From Ophioceras dolichostomum (Eukaryota > Ascomycota > Sordariomycetes > Magnaporthales > Ophioceraceae): DNA of 64,000 bases. The notes beneath the pieces were generated by a model. That model was not told the origin of the DNA, made no database searches, and worked only from the letters and a program-made list of their open reading frames with translations. Positions 11,473 through 22,551 of the stretch are shown piece by piece. The DNA is taken from NCBI GenBank assembly GCA_003049485.1, contig PYST01000103.1, positions 46,926 through 110,925 on the forward strand, written 5' to 3'. A program made the translations under genes and the position numbers. Position 1 is the stretch's first letter, and the number at the start of each line of letters is the position of its first letter.

Positions 11473-13490
11473 ATGCACAAGCCAGCGCGGCTGGGAACCG
11501 GGTTCCCCGCCGCCGTTGTGTCTAAGCGACCACCACCGCCGGCCGGATATCGGCGGCGATGCTTCCACCACTCCTCTTCTGGCTCGGCGTCGTCGGCATC
11601 CGCCTCGGCGGCGGCGGACAAGCAACAACGGCCACAGCAGTCACAAATACAGTCACAAATACAACCAAAACCACAGTCACAGTCACCACGCCGGATAAGC
11701 ATCGCCGACATCCTCGCCAAGCGCGCCCAGGCGGGCCGCCTCGTGGCCGGCACGGCCGCGGCGTCCGACAGCGAGATGTTCAAGGTGGTGACGGCCGCGG
11801 CCGCGCTGGCCTCGGGCGCCAAGCCGGCCGCGCGCCGGTGGGACCACCACCTCAGCGCCGAGAGCGTATCGCGCCAGCCGTGCAAGCTGAAGCAGGCGGC
11901 CCGGTTCCTCGGGAGGCCGGGCCTCATCTCTCTAGGGGGCGGCCTGCCGTGCCCGGACAACTTCCCGATCGAGTCGCTGACGATGCGCGTACCCACCGTG
12001 GGGGGCGGGTTCTCGGAGGAGGAGACGAGGGAGGGGGGGGAGACAGTGAGTGTGGGGAAGTACGACGCTTCTTCTGTGGTTGTCCCTCCGGTCCCCTTGT
12101 CGGACGACGGTGGTTCTGCCACCCCCGCCCCGGCTGCTCCCGCCGTCCCTACTGCGGAGTACGACCTGTCCATCGCGCTCAACTACGGCCAGGCCACGGG
12201 CTCGCCGCAGATGATGCGCTTCGTGACCGAGCACACAGAATTAGTCTGCAACCCGCCATACGCCGACTGGGCGTCGTGCCTCACCGTCGGCAGCACCGCG
12301 GCGCTGGAGCAGTCCCTGCGCCTGCTCTGCGACAGGTCGCGGGGCGACTCGCTCCTCACCGAGGAGTTCAGCTTCTCGACCGCCATCGAGACGGCCGAGC
12401 CGCTGGGCGTGCGTGTGTTCGGCGTGCCGGTCGACGAGGAAGGGCTGAGGCCTGACCGGATGGACGAGCTGCTGAAGGGGTGGGATGCGGGGAAAAGGGA
12501 TGGTGCGAGGAAGCCGCACGTGTTGTACACGGTGCCGAGCGGGCAGAACCCGACGGGGGCGACGCAGGGAGAGGCGAGGAGGCGGGCGATATACGACGTG
12601 TGTCGCGAGCACGACGTGTTCATCCTCGAGGACGAGCCGTACTATTTCTTGCAGATGCCGGCTTACACCGGGAAAGCGACAGCACCAACAGAAACACCAC
12701 CATCTCAACAGGAGCAAGGACAAAAGGACTCGATCGATAAATTCCTAGACGGCCTCATCCCCTCCCTTCTAAGCCTCGACGTCGACGGCCGCGTGCTCCG
12801 CATGGACTCCTTCTCCAAGGTGGTCGTCCCCGGCTCGCGCCTGGGCTGGGTAACGGCCTCGGCGCAGGTCGTCGAGCGGTACGTCAGGCACGCCGAGGTG
12901 TGCAACCAGGGGCCCAGCGGCGTGTCGCAGGTCGTGCTGCACAAGCTGCTCGACGAGAGGTGGGGCCACGAGGGTTACCTGCGGTGGCTGATGCACCTGC
13001 GCGGGGTGTACACGCGCCGCCGTGACGTCATGCTCGCGGCCTGCGAGGAGTTCTTGCCTGGGGAGGTGGTGAGCTGGAAGGCGCCGCGGGCGGGCATGTT
13101 TGTAAGCCCTATTTTTTCGCTCTCTCTTTCTCTCTTTCTTGCCTGCCTTTTCTCCCCCTGTCGTTTTCACTCCTCTCCACGGCTTTTTTTCGGGGGTATC
13201 TGAGCTGACAACCGACGACTGTCTACGTGAAGCACTGGCTAGCGGTCGACCACACGCGCCACCCAGACGCCTCGACGCGGAGCATCCTGCAGATAGAGGA
13301 GGATATCTTCGGCCTGTGCATCGACAAGGGCGTCCTCGTGGCCCCCGGCAGCTGGTTCATCGCCGAGCACGGCACCGAGCCCACCGGCTTGTTCTTCCGG
13401 GCCACCTTCGCCGCGGCCACGCCCAACAATATGACCGAGGCGATCCGGCGGTTCGGCGAGGCCGTCCGCCAGAGCTTCGGGCTGCTGTGA
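11473..13490 (+). CDS. PLP-dependent aminotransferase, class I/II (Aro8-like), mitochondrial type
   Basis: Fold-type I aminotransferase resembling fungal aromatic / 2-aminoadipate transaminases (Aro8/KAT family). Two exons, 11473-13101 and 13233-13490, give 628 residues; the 131-nt intron has a CTGAC branch point, and splicing restores the family motif AGMFHW. The N-terminus is Arg/Ser-rich with RCFHHSS, typical of a mitochondrial presequence. Core motifs are LISLGGGLP, LNYGQATGSP, TVGSTAALEQ, TVPSGQNPTG, EDEPYYFLQ and SFSK, whose Lys449 should bind PLP, followed by GSRLGW and the C-terminal FFRATFA. A low-complexity Gly/Glu/Pro insert (about residues 170-230) and a Gln/Ser-rich stretch near residues 50-75 are extra to the core. 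The substrate cannot be told from sequence. It converges on the gene at 13775. Confidence 0.9.
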
Positions 13491-13627
13491 AGTCAAGCGG
13501 TGCCGCGATCGGGAGAGGGGCTTAGAGGGAAAAGGTTTGGCAATGAATTAGGGCTGATTCTCTGAGAGTTGGTGGTTGAGCGGTTTGCATATACCACATC
13601 ACCTATCGAGGTACACGCCTGGTTCCT

Positions 13628-13766
13628 ACCTAGGTATGTAGGTATGTGTCCAGGTAGGTAGGTACCTAGGCAGCCCTAAATTCTTATCTGCGAATTTGCC
13701 TTACAGTAGGTATACAAGAATAGATAGTACATGTACCTAGCTACCTAGGTAGGTAGGTAGGTAATT
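13628..13766. repeat. TAGGTA/CCTAGG motif cluster
   Basis: Dense imperfect copies of GTAGGTA and CCTAGGTA, including a run of four GTAG units near 13748, in the 284-bp gap between two convergent genes. Related clusters occur near 16270 and 30380 and as single copies in other intergenic regions. Confidence 0.85.
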
Positions 13767-13774
13767 AAACCCCA

Positions 13775-15967
13775 TTACCACGCCGACCTAAGCTCTTTAC
13801 GCGCCATCTCTTCGATTTCTGGCTCCCGTGCACCAGGGCCAGGCGACGTATTGAAAGCCCTGAAGACGTCCGCCTCGTGACTGGCCTTGTCATCGCCGGT
13901 GTCTCTGCTCGCAGGGTGGCGGCGAGGATGAAGTAAGTCCCACCGTTGCTCTAGCGCCTTTCTTCGTGCTCTCGCCCTCCCCAGTGCACTCGACCGCCTT
14001 GCTTCACGATCGTCCGGCTTGTTGTTTTCATAGTTCGGCCCGACTTCTCTCGCTTCCGGCTTATCCCCCCTCGCCGCCTCCAGGTTGGTCCTTGGTGGCC
14101 CGTACAGCATCCTGTTCAGCATCCCGTTCACCTTGGTCGCTTTCTCATCCAGCCTCGCCTTTCTCGCATCCAATCCTGCCTCTCTCGATGCCTGCCTCGC
14201 CTCTGTCACTTCCACCCTACCCTCTCTCGCTACCAGTCTGCCTTCCCTCGCTACTAGTCTGTCTTCCCTCGCCTCCAGCATCTCCTCTCTTAATGCCAGT
14301 CTGAACTCCCTTGCCTTCACCGTTTTCTCCCTCGCCTTCATCTGCGCCGTCTCTTCTTCCGCCCCTTTTGTCGCTAGAGTCAGCTTCTTCTCCATCTCGC
14401 GCAGGTCGGCTTCTCTGGCGTCCAGCTTGGCGCTATCCTCCGCTATCGCCTTGCCCACTGTAGTGATTTCGGAGGCTTTCGCCACAAACGTAGCGCTTCG
14501 CGTCGCCAAATCAGCCTCCGCCGCCTTCACGGAGGCCTCAGTTTTGGCAACATTAGCCATTCGCGACTGCAAATCGACTTCCGCCGCCTTCATGGCGGCC
14601 TCAACTTTGGCAACATTGGCCATTCGCACCTGCAACTCCTTTGACTTCGCCTGCAGTTTGACCGACGATGCTTCCAGCCTGGGCTGCTTTAGTGAAAGTT
14701 TACGCTCCCTCAGCGCCAGAAAGAGCTCTCGCCTCATGAGATACCTGAACGTCACAAGGTCGTTTTGTCGCCCGCTAGTGAGATGCATTAAGGCAGTTGG
14801 CATTGTGCTTTCGGCCTCCGAGCCGCCGGCAGGGTCAGACATCAGGGGTTCGCATTGCCCGAGAGACCTCAATATCGTCAAGAGAGCTTCGTCGCTGGCC
14901 GAACGTACGCTGCTCCGCGAAGCCGCGGCGGCAAGGCGCTCAGCATCCTTAGCTGCCATCATGAGGAGGAGCTGTAATGTGAAGCGCGCGTCGTACCCGG
15001 CTGTGTGCAGATATGGGTGTTCGATGCCATATTCTGTTAGGAGTGCCTTCAGACCTTTTGATGGTGCGGGAGAGAGGTTTGGTTTGGTTTTCTGAGCCGG
15101 CCCGTCTACCAGGTCGGGAATCTTGGATACGTCGAAGATGAAGAGCGGACGGAGGCCGGGGTCGAAGCTCTTGAGGAAAAGGCGCTCTCGAATATGGGTG
15201 TGGCTCACGATGACAACTTCCCTCCCGGCCGTTAGTCCCTCCCAGTACGACTTGAGCTCCGACCAGGTGACCCGCTCACGGTTCCCGAAAGGCAAGGGCG
15301 CCTGCGCCTGGGTACCGGAATCGACAGCAGAGCCAACGGTGAAATGGACCGAGCCGATGGCATTTGGAGCAGGACGGCTCGCGTTGTCGATCATGCCTCG
15401 CAAGGCGCGGGTATCTAGGGTGGATATGCCGACTTCAATTGTACTGCCTCTTTCTAGCCTCTCATGGATTGTCTCGCCCTTGGCGGACAGCGTCTTGTCG
15501 CCATCAACATCTATACAAACAAACAACACATCCATCATTGAGGAGCCCGGCGGTTCGACTATACCAGTCGGACTGAGGGGGTGTCCTGCCGGGACGGCAT
15601 CGACGGAGTCCAGGCCATATCCAAGGATGTGCCGGAGGGCGGGGAGCGAGACCGCGTTCGCCAATGTTTTGAAGTGAAGGTGAGGTTTAAACTCCGAAAA
15701 CGAAAGTTGGGGGATATGTCGCCTCAACTGCCGTCGAACCAAAAAAGGCTGCTGCGGGGACCGTCGCTGGACAGGTCGAGCTGGAGCTGGTATTCTTCTC
15801 CGCAGCAGGACACTGGGACGGTTGGCGCTCCGGATTCGTGTCGCATATTCACGTCTTGCAGCGACGTCTCCCGGGCGTGGCGGAGGGGGTCGTGATTCTC
15901 GGGCGGCTACCAGGTTCCGAAGCTTAGCTAACGGGGAGGCTCTTCGGAGTTGCAGTGGGAGTGACAT
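13775..15967 (-). CDS. Degenerate DEDDh/RNase H-fold (Gfd2-like) domain fused to long coiled coil
   Basis: A 730-residue single-exon gene. Residues 1-110 are Arg/Pro-rich and possibly a targeting segment. Residues ~148-335 resemble the Gfd2/YDR514C-type 3'-5' exonuclease fold: a first strand LFVCIDVD, then IEVGISTLDTR, a region VIVSHTHIRE, and HTAGYDARFTL with H321 and D326. Relative to catalytic family members, the first D-x-E reads D153-V-D155 and the conserved Asp after the middle His motif appears replaced, so the enzyme may be inactive or altered. From about residue 400 to 640 is a long Ala/Glu/Arg/Lys-rich coiled coil with 21-residue and 7-residue repeats. The tail is charged and Pro-rich, ending KELRSAW. 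The Gfd2-like assignment is inference from motif layout; the biological role is unknown. Confidence 0.75.
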   Translation of the reverse strand: MSLPLQLRRASPLAKLRNLVAARESRPPPPRPGDVAARREYATRIRSANRPSVLLRRRIPAPARPVQRRSPQQPFLVRRQLRRHIPQLSFSEFKPHLHFKTLANAVSLPALRHILGYGLDSVDAVPAGHPLSPTGIVEPPGSSMMDVLFVCIDVDGDKTLSAKGETIHERLERGSTIEVGISTLDTRALRGMIDNASRPAPNAIGSVHFTVGSAVDSGTQAQAPLPFGNRERVTWSELKSYWEGLTAGREVVIVSHTHIRERLFLKSFDPGLRPLFIFDVSKIPDLVDGPAQKTKPNLSPAPSKGLKALLTEYGIEHPYLHTAGYDARFTLQLLLMMAAKDAERLAAAASRSSVRSASDEALLTILRSLGQCEPLMSDPAGGSEAESTMPTALMHLTSGRQNDLVTFRYLMRRELFLALRERKLSLKQPRLEASSVKLQAKSKELQVRMANVAKVEAAMKAAEVDLQSRMANVAKTEASVKAAEADLATRSATFVAKASEITTVGKAIAEDSAKLDAREADLREMEKKLTLATKGAEEETAQMKAREKTVKAREFRLALREEMLEAREDRLVAREGRLVAREGRVEVTEARQASREAGLDARKARLDEKATKVNGMLNRMLYGPPRTNLEAARGDKPEAREVGPNYENNKPDDREARRSSALGRARARRKALEQRWDLLHPRRHPASRDTGDDKASHEADVFRAFNTSPGPGAREPEIEEMARKELRSAW
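14224..14290. repeat. 21-bp tandem repeat encoding coiled-coil heptads
   Basis: Near-identical 21-bp copies within the gene at 13775-15967, encoding successive heptads of the type RLVAREG. The period of one heptad fits expansion of a coiled coil. Confidence 0.8.
14516..14640. repeat. 63-bp tandem repeat encoding three heptads
   Basis: Two adjacent copies, 63 bp apart, with few differences, within the coiled-coil gene. Each encodes 21 residues of the form ANVAKxEAxxKAAExDL, exactly three heptads, so duplication keeps the coiled-coil register. Confidence 0.85.
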
Positions 15968-16727
15968 TGGTCGTAGCTGTAGAAGCCCAACCAGTGGCGT
16001 CGATGGCGGAGCCCGATTGCCGACTATGTCAACAGCCCTCGGGCTCAGGCTCAGGGGTGTGTGCTTTGGGGTCGGCTAAGCAAAGGCGTTGCGCAACGAT
16101 CGGGGCGGGGATGGGCAAAGCCTATCAAGGCGACGATGGGTGAGTCCGTCCCTGGCACCGAATTAAAGATCGGCGGAGGCAGATGAGGCAGCTTCTACCT
16201 CCAGGTGCCAGTTCAGGATGGCTGACACTCTCGCGCAGTCCATGAATTCAGGTCCAAACAAGGCTGTTATATACCTAGGTAGGTACCTACCTAGGTACCT
16301 AGGGAGAGGTAGCTAGAAGGGATGTCAAAGTAGAAAAAAAATCGAAACCTGGACTGATCCCTGACCAAACGAGACCCACACCATAGCTACCCCTGTCGCA
16401 TAGATTCTTGAGTTATCGATAACGATAAGGAGTACTACGATCCCTGCAGACATCTCTATCAATGGAAGCAAAATGAACGAAGCTAAGTTAAGGTACCTAC
16501 GTATCATTGGAAGGACCTGAAAACATCCTGCGTTATGACAAGGAGTCCATAAACATAACGCTGGGCCAAACTATTCGTTTCTCCTGTCTTCATCACCTCT
16601 GTCGATCCCTCTGATGCACCCGATACTTTGCCGCTCCACCTCCATCTTTTGTCTCGTCTAACCAATCACGGGAACTACCTAAGGTACCTTGCTCCTCCCA
16701 CACGCTGCTGGAGGAAGGAGATGGAGA
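15968..16727. other. Intergenic region with a CCTAGGTA cluster
   Basis: Lies upstream of the coiled-coil gene and downstream of the P450 gene. It holds the CCTAGGTA cluster at 16268-16312; nothing else recognised. Confidence 0.5.
16268..16312. repeat. CCTAGGTA palindromic motif cluster
   Basis: Four to five overlapping palindromic ACCTAGGTA units in about 45 bp, of the same kind as those at 13628-13766 and 30378-30402. Confidence 0.85.
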
Positions 16728-18451
16728 TCAAGGTTTCTTCCCAGGCTCATAAAACGCGACCCTGACGCCGTCGTGTGGCTGCAGCACGATCTCGGCCCTG
16801 AGCCTCGGCCGGCCGCCGTCGATCTCGTCCATGAAGCTGACGACGCGCTCGTAGCGCTGGAACATGCGCACCAGCACATAGCTCATCTCGGTGAGGGCGA
16901 ACTGCTGGCCGATGCAGATGCGGGGCCCGCCGTTGAACGGGATGTACTGCCATGGCTTTGGCTGCCAGTGGGACCAGCGCTCCGGGCTGAAGACCTGTGG
17001 GTCCGGGAACCTGTGATCCGAGGCGGGGGGCGGGTAGAGGTCCGCGCGCCGCTGCATCAGCATAGTCGAGTAGCCGATGGGCGTGTCCTTGAGCACGGGC
17101 AGCGGCTGCCTGCCGTCGGGCCCCCCGCCGCGAGGCAGCGTCGTGTCGGTCAGGGCGAGCCGCACGTTGAAGGGCACGACGGGGTACAGGCGCAGCGACT
17201 CGTTCATGATGTTCTGCAGGTACTTCATCGACTTGAGGTCGGCGTACGTCGGCGTGCGCTCGAACCCGACGAACTCTGCGATCTCGGCCCGCAGCCGGCG
17301 CACGCACTCCGGGTGGCGGCCCAGCTCGTACAGCGTCCACGAGAGCGACGCCGCGGTGGTGTCGCGCCCCGCCAGCAGCACGGCCACGAGCTGGTCGCGC
17401 AGCACCTTGCGGTCGCGCGTGAACGAGGCCAGCTCGTGCAGGAACGTGTAGCCCATGTCGGACTTGGTCTTGGACGCGAGCTCGTCCCGGCTGAGGCGCA
17501 GGGCGCGCTCGATGAAGACGTTGATGAACTCGTCCATGACCTTGAGGCCGCGCCTGTACGAGCCCCGGGGAACCAGCCGGTGCATGGGCCCGGCCCGGGT
17601 GATGATGTTCTGCACGCGCTGCACCTCGTTGAAGGCGTCGGCGAACTCGGTCCGGGGCGTGCTGAGCGAGCGCACGTCCTTGCCCAGCAGGAAGTCGGTG
17701 GCGACGTCGAGCGTGTAGCGGAAGAAGAGGTCGCTCACGTCGAGCCGGCGGCCGTGGGCGGCCGACATGTCGACGGGCTGCGACTCGCCGTCGAGCGCGC
17801 CGCCGTTGGCGATGGCGCGGAACAGCGTGGCCACGTGCGTCTCGAAGCAGTGCAGGTCGCTGACGCGGTCCTTGACGAACTGCGGGCGGAGCAGCTGCCG
17901 GCTGGCGTGCCACTTGTCGCCGTCGGTCGCGAAGATGCTGTCGCCCAGGAACGGCTCCCACTCGCGGTGGAACGGCTCGCCCTTGCCGAAGTCGCTGAAC
18001 TGCGTCGCCAGCAGCGCCTTGATGTTCTCCGGGTCCACCGTCAGGACCACGCGCCGGTTCAGCATGCGGCCCTCCACCGTCCATGACTTGGTCTGGGCGA
18101 AGTGCGAGAGCCACAGCTCGGAGTTGCGGTGCTCCTTGGTTGCCTTGACTGTCCTGTATATCAGGTCGATGCCTATAGTGTGTCGGTCAGGTCAGGCCGG
18201 CAGCCGGTCAGCTTCGGTATTCATTGGACGGTTAATCCGGGCCTGGCCAGCGGGTCAGTGGGCCAGTGGGTTTTCAGCTCACCAAATGGAAAGCGTGAAG
18301 GAATCCGGGGCGCCCTGGCCCCCTCCAACTTTTGGAGCTTGACCTCCTCGATCACCCGCAGCGCCACAAAGTAAAGAACCCATGACACCGCTGCCCATAC
18401 CAGCACTCCCTTAAAGCCGACGTGCTCGATGGCTACTTCCACAAACCCCAT
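16728..18451 (-). CDS. Cytochrome P450, CYP52-like (alkane/fatty-acid hydroxylase type)
   Basis: Membrane-bound haem monooxygenase of 537 residues in two exons, 18451-18283 and 18172-16728, with a 110-nt intron (GTGAGC donor). The N-terminus MGFVEVAIEHVGF leads into a single membrane anchor (about GVLVWAAVSWVLYFVAL). P450 landmarks in order: the I-helix AGRDTTAASLSW, the K-helix ExxR as NESLRLYP, PERW, and the haem loop FNGGPRICIGQQFALTE with Cys476 as axial ligand. The WQYIPFNGGPRICIGQQ context and the ALTEMSYVLVR that follows match the CYP52 clan, whose members hydroxylate alkanes and fatty acids at or near the omega end. The clan call is from motif resemblance; the substrate is not known. 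No biosynthetic cluster surrounds it. Confidence 0.92.
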
Positions 18452-21400
18452 CTTTGTTGTCCGTGGATAATAGATGTGTGTGTAGTAGTCGAGACTTGTG
18501 CTTATTGAACGGCGCCAGAACCCGGCGGCTTGGGTGGGCAAGAGCTGAAGTAGGCAGGCTCAGGCTACCTAGTCAAGCAAGCCAACAACACCTGGTGACA
18601 GGTGTGGTCTGGGGGCAGGGTTCCGGAATAAGTAGGTTGAGTAGCAAGCAGCCGGAAAGGGAAGCGGAATCGGGACGACCACGGGGGCAAGTTGCAACAG
18701 ACAAGACGAGAGCGGGAGGCGGGGACGGAAGGGCAGGGAGGCAGCTTGTTATAAACGGGAGGAGGAAAGGACACTCGGAACAAGCGTCCAGCCGGGATCG
18801 ATCAAGGTGAGGTAGGGGTGGACGAGCGAGCGTTTCCAGAGCGGTTGTATTAGGTCACTGGATATTAGGTATGTGTGGACCACCTACACTGTTTGCTCCG
18901 AATTGGAAACCGAAACAGGTTTACGAGAAGTCTCCAAGTCGTTTTCTAAACTCGCCCCGACCACACCCAAGCCATCCAGCGTAGGTACCTTCCACGTTTC
19001 CACGTTGTGGTGGTAGTATTTCATGCTAATATCTTATGGAGTACGACCTACAACCCTATGATACTACACCTATATGCCACCGGGCTACCTACCTAGCTGC
19101 CGAAAGCCCTGTCTCGCCTCGTTCTTCTTCCAAGACATCTTCTTTTCTCTTGGCCACCAATTTTCTTCGTTCTCGCCCCAATGCAATGGCGCATGGGTCA
19201 TAATACGGCACCTGCGAAGAGGACGCCACCGAACGTTTGACAACAGCAGCGAGCAGTAGCGGGCAGCAGCATGATTCCCACGGTACATGTGCGTACGCGC
19301 CGCCATATGTGCACGGAGGTACCTTCTTAACCTAACTTAGCATAGGTAGTACAAAAATGTGCTGCTGGTGCTGGTGCTGCTGCAGCATGCGAGCGACATG
19401 TTTGTTGGACTGGAGACTGTTGGTCGTCGTCCACGCTTGGGTTTCATGACTTGTCGGCCACAAGCCGAGCGGTAGAACCATGGGAGCATGGCAAAGTGAC
19501 GGATGACGACTTGGCCCTTTTTTCGTTATTTCACGCTGAGGAGAAAGGAGGTGGTTAGCACCATGGGAGATGTGCATCTGTCACAAACCTGCTGCTACAT
19601 GTTGGTCCAAATGTAGGTATGTATAGCTCTTGTCACATCACACCACTTTACGAAATGCGGGTGGGCCTCGGCAAGAGGAGCCAATATTCGAATATAGCGT
19701 ACCTTCTCCATAGAGATCGATCGTTGGTGAGGGGAAAGGGGGGGACGCTGTCTCCCTTGGATCCGGGGGCGGGAAGCGGTTGGTAGGTTGGCAAGCTCCG
19801 AAAGGGAAGTACCGAGGTCTCGAAGGTGGGGAAGAAGCAAGAAAGACGTCAAGCGGTGTTCAAAGTAGTCCCGTGGCACTCAGGGCGAATGGAAGATCAC
19901 AGCAGCAAATAGGTGTGTGTGTGGATGTGTGCGTATTGTATGTGTAAGGGCGGCGTTGCTTGCCAAGGCGGAAAAGAGAAAGAAATGACATGAAGAAGAC
20001 CGGCGTTCTGGTCGATATGTGTGTATCAAAGCACGCCCACTGCCAGCATGGAACCGAATGTGAGCTTCGTAATGCTAGGTGATGCGCACCAACATACTAG
20101 TACATACATCATGTAACTGGACGTGCTGCGAACCTCGAAGAAACGCCTGCGCGAGTCGCCATGTGGCTTTTCAGTACCTGGTAGGTACCTACGTTGAGTA
20201 CGTCCGTCCACACGGCGCCGGCTCGTGCGTGTAGCAGCAGCTAGTGGACGATGATGGGCCTGTCAAACTAGACTATTCCGTCCCTCTAACCAAGTACCAG
20301 TATTTTTTTGGTTCCTTCAAAGCTACCTACAGGTACCCTACCAACTTGTCCACATACGTAGGTGCTCGCAGTCTATTGGGTGCTGACAACGACTTACACC
20401 GGAATCTAAGCCGGGATACAAAAAGGGGAAACCCACCACTGTCTTAAAATCTTCCTCATATGGAAGGAATATGTAAGGACGCCATACGAGGAAAATAGGG
20501 GAAGTGCCATTGGTGGCAAAAGATCACAGTCGTACATTCACTCATTCAACAAAACGAAAAACCCAGCGAGCGAGCGAAGAGTACAAACGCTCTTGCTGCT
20601 ACTGCTAAGTCGCAGGCCCTCCGCCCAGTCCAAGTCCAACGTGACACAGCGGCAAATGAATGCCAAGAGCGGAGTATGGCGGAGCATGGGGACATGCTGA
20701 AGAAAGCCAAGAGCCACGGATCAGAGAGAACTCAAGGGTTATTCTTCGTTCAACATCCCACTGGCTCGAGTCCCTTCACGAATACAGAAGATATATTAAA
20801 AGCGCAGAATAAAGGATGGATCTCGTGCTTTGTCGCCTTCGCCAAGTCCTGTACATCTCACATCTGGAACATAGCAAGTACCTAAATAGTATGCGTATAG
20901 CGGAGCCCACTGCTACAGTGGCACTGGACCAGGTCCCGGGCACCGGGCGCCGCGGACTTTCACATGCCCGCCAGCCCGTCCGTAGACCTGGCTCTTCCCT
21001 TCCCACCCGTCCGTCACTCCCGATCGCCGACACCTCCAACTTTTTTCTTCTTCTCTCGTCCCGTGCTTCTCGTCCTCCATTCTAGGCTCCATATATTTTT
21101 CGTTGTGCATGAACCCCGCACACGGAGGCGGCTCCCACTTCTCTTCCGTTGGAGGATCTAGACTCCGTTATTAGGAGAGCTAGCTGGCTCTGGTCAGAGG
21201 AACCAAGGACTACACCGGATGGCCAGCCGGTCGGAACGCGAGGATGAGGCGTGGCGAGCACCACGTAGGTGAGAAGCGGCCCGTCCTCCGCCCGTATTAT
21301 TCCGTCGTCTTGTTCCCCTGTCCTCCGGGTGGCCCATCCATAGGTGGGTAGGTATAAGTCCAGAGGCGCGATGTGCATGTGCCCCGATGCACATAATGTG

Positions 21401-22551
21401 ATCACCCGCCTGCAACGAGAAAGGGCAAAACGGCGGGCGGCTGGCGACCGACCGACCGACAAAGAGGCGAAGAAGCTCGGTAGGTGGGTGGCGTCGGAGA
21501 ACGAAAGCTCGTACCAGTACCACTCGGCTGTCAAGATATCCTTACACGAACACAAAAAGGCGAGCAAGGGAAAGGACCGTGTTTTCTCCCATCTTTTGTC
21601 TCTCCCACCCGCAGCACTTATTTAGCGGCTGAAGAAAACGAACAATTTTCGACTCGTCATGTTTCACAGACTCACGTACTCACCCGTTCGTTCCGTATCT
21701 CTTCGTCGCCCATCCATCCAACCATCTATCCTTCCAGGCCTATCCCCGCCACCAGCCAGTCACTCATGCACACCGCCAAACAAACCCACGTACCCGTCCG
21801 TCCGCTCGGAAGGGGGCGAAAGAGAGAAAGAGGGAGGGACAGAGGAAGCCACGCGCCGGGCTTCGGGAACGTCAAGCAGATCGTTGGGTAGCCACAGCAT
21901 CAAAAAAGCCACTTTTCGTGTGTCACCCGCGAGAGAGAGGGAGAAAAAGGGCACTTTTGTGAGGGTATGTTTCCTTTCCTCTTTCTCATTCGTCATTGGC
22001 CCCATTACGGATGGCCCTGAAAGAAAAGGGAAGGCTGTGTGCCGCCTGCCACCAGCTACAAGAATACTGCAATAAAAGATGCGGCCCGACAAAAAATGCC
22101 AAGGTAATATATACAATGAAGCTCGTGGTTCTGAGAGGAGGAGAGAGAGGAGACAAAAAAGATGTGAGGCGTGAGGAGAGAAGGTGAAAAAAAAAGGTCC
22201 CATCGTCGTCGTCCGATCTGCATCCTCCCTCATTCCTGCTGCCCCTGATAATTAATCCCGAAGAAATGCAACCGCCGCGATGCCGCATGCGCCACGATAA
22301 AGCCCACCCGAATCCTTTCGGAGCGGGTTGCGGTTTGCGTGCGGTTTTGCGGCGCGGACTCTTTTTTGACTTTTCGGTCCTTTCGGTCTTTCCCGGACTG
22401 GACTGGACCCTTTTCCGCACCGCCTCGCCTTCATCTTCCTTAGTTCCTCTCATCTCATCTCCCTTAATCCCTCACTTAACTTCACTCAACTCACTCACTC
22501 ACCCATCCCGCCTCGGTCTCGGTCTCGCCGCTCTCGCTCTCCGCCCTCGCC
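18452..22551. other. 4.1-kb gene-poor intergenic region
   Basis: No recognisable protein gene: open frames are short, rich in Arg/Ser/Pro/Cys, and lack domain signatures. It contains scattered TAGGTACC motifs (near 18983, 20180, 20330 and 21340), purine-rich and pyrimidine-rich tracts around 21700-22540, and a short (ACCG) repeat near 21447. It includes the promoter of the P450 gene and the 3' flank of the GH20 gene. Non-coding RNAs cannot be excluded. Confidence 0.5.

Noticed and set aside
16689..18086. 465-codon plus-strand frame opposite the P450
   Set aside because: Antisense to an intact P450 with all motifs; composition is a GC-bias artefact.
11473..18451. Possible small biosynthetic cluster (aminotransferase plus P450)
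   Set aside because: No synthase, regulator or transporter nearby, and the gene between them is a coiled-coil protein; proximity alone is not evidence.
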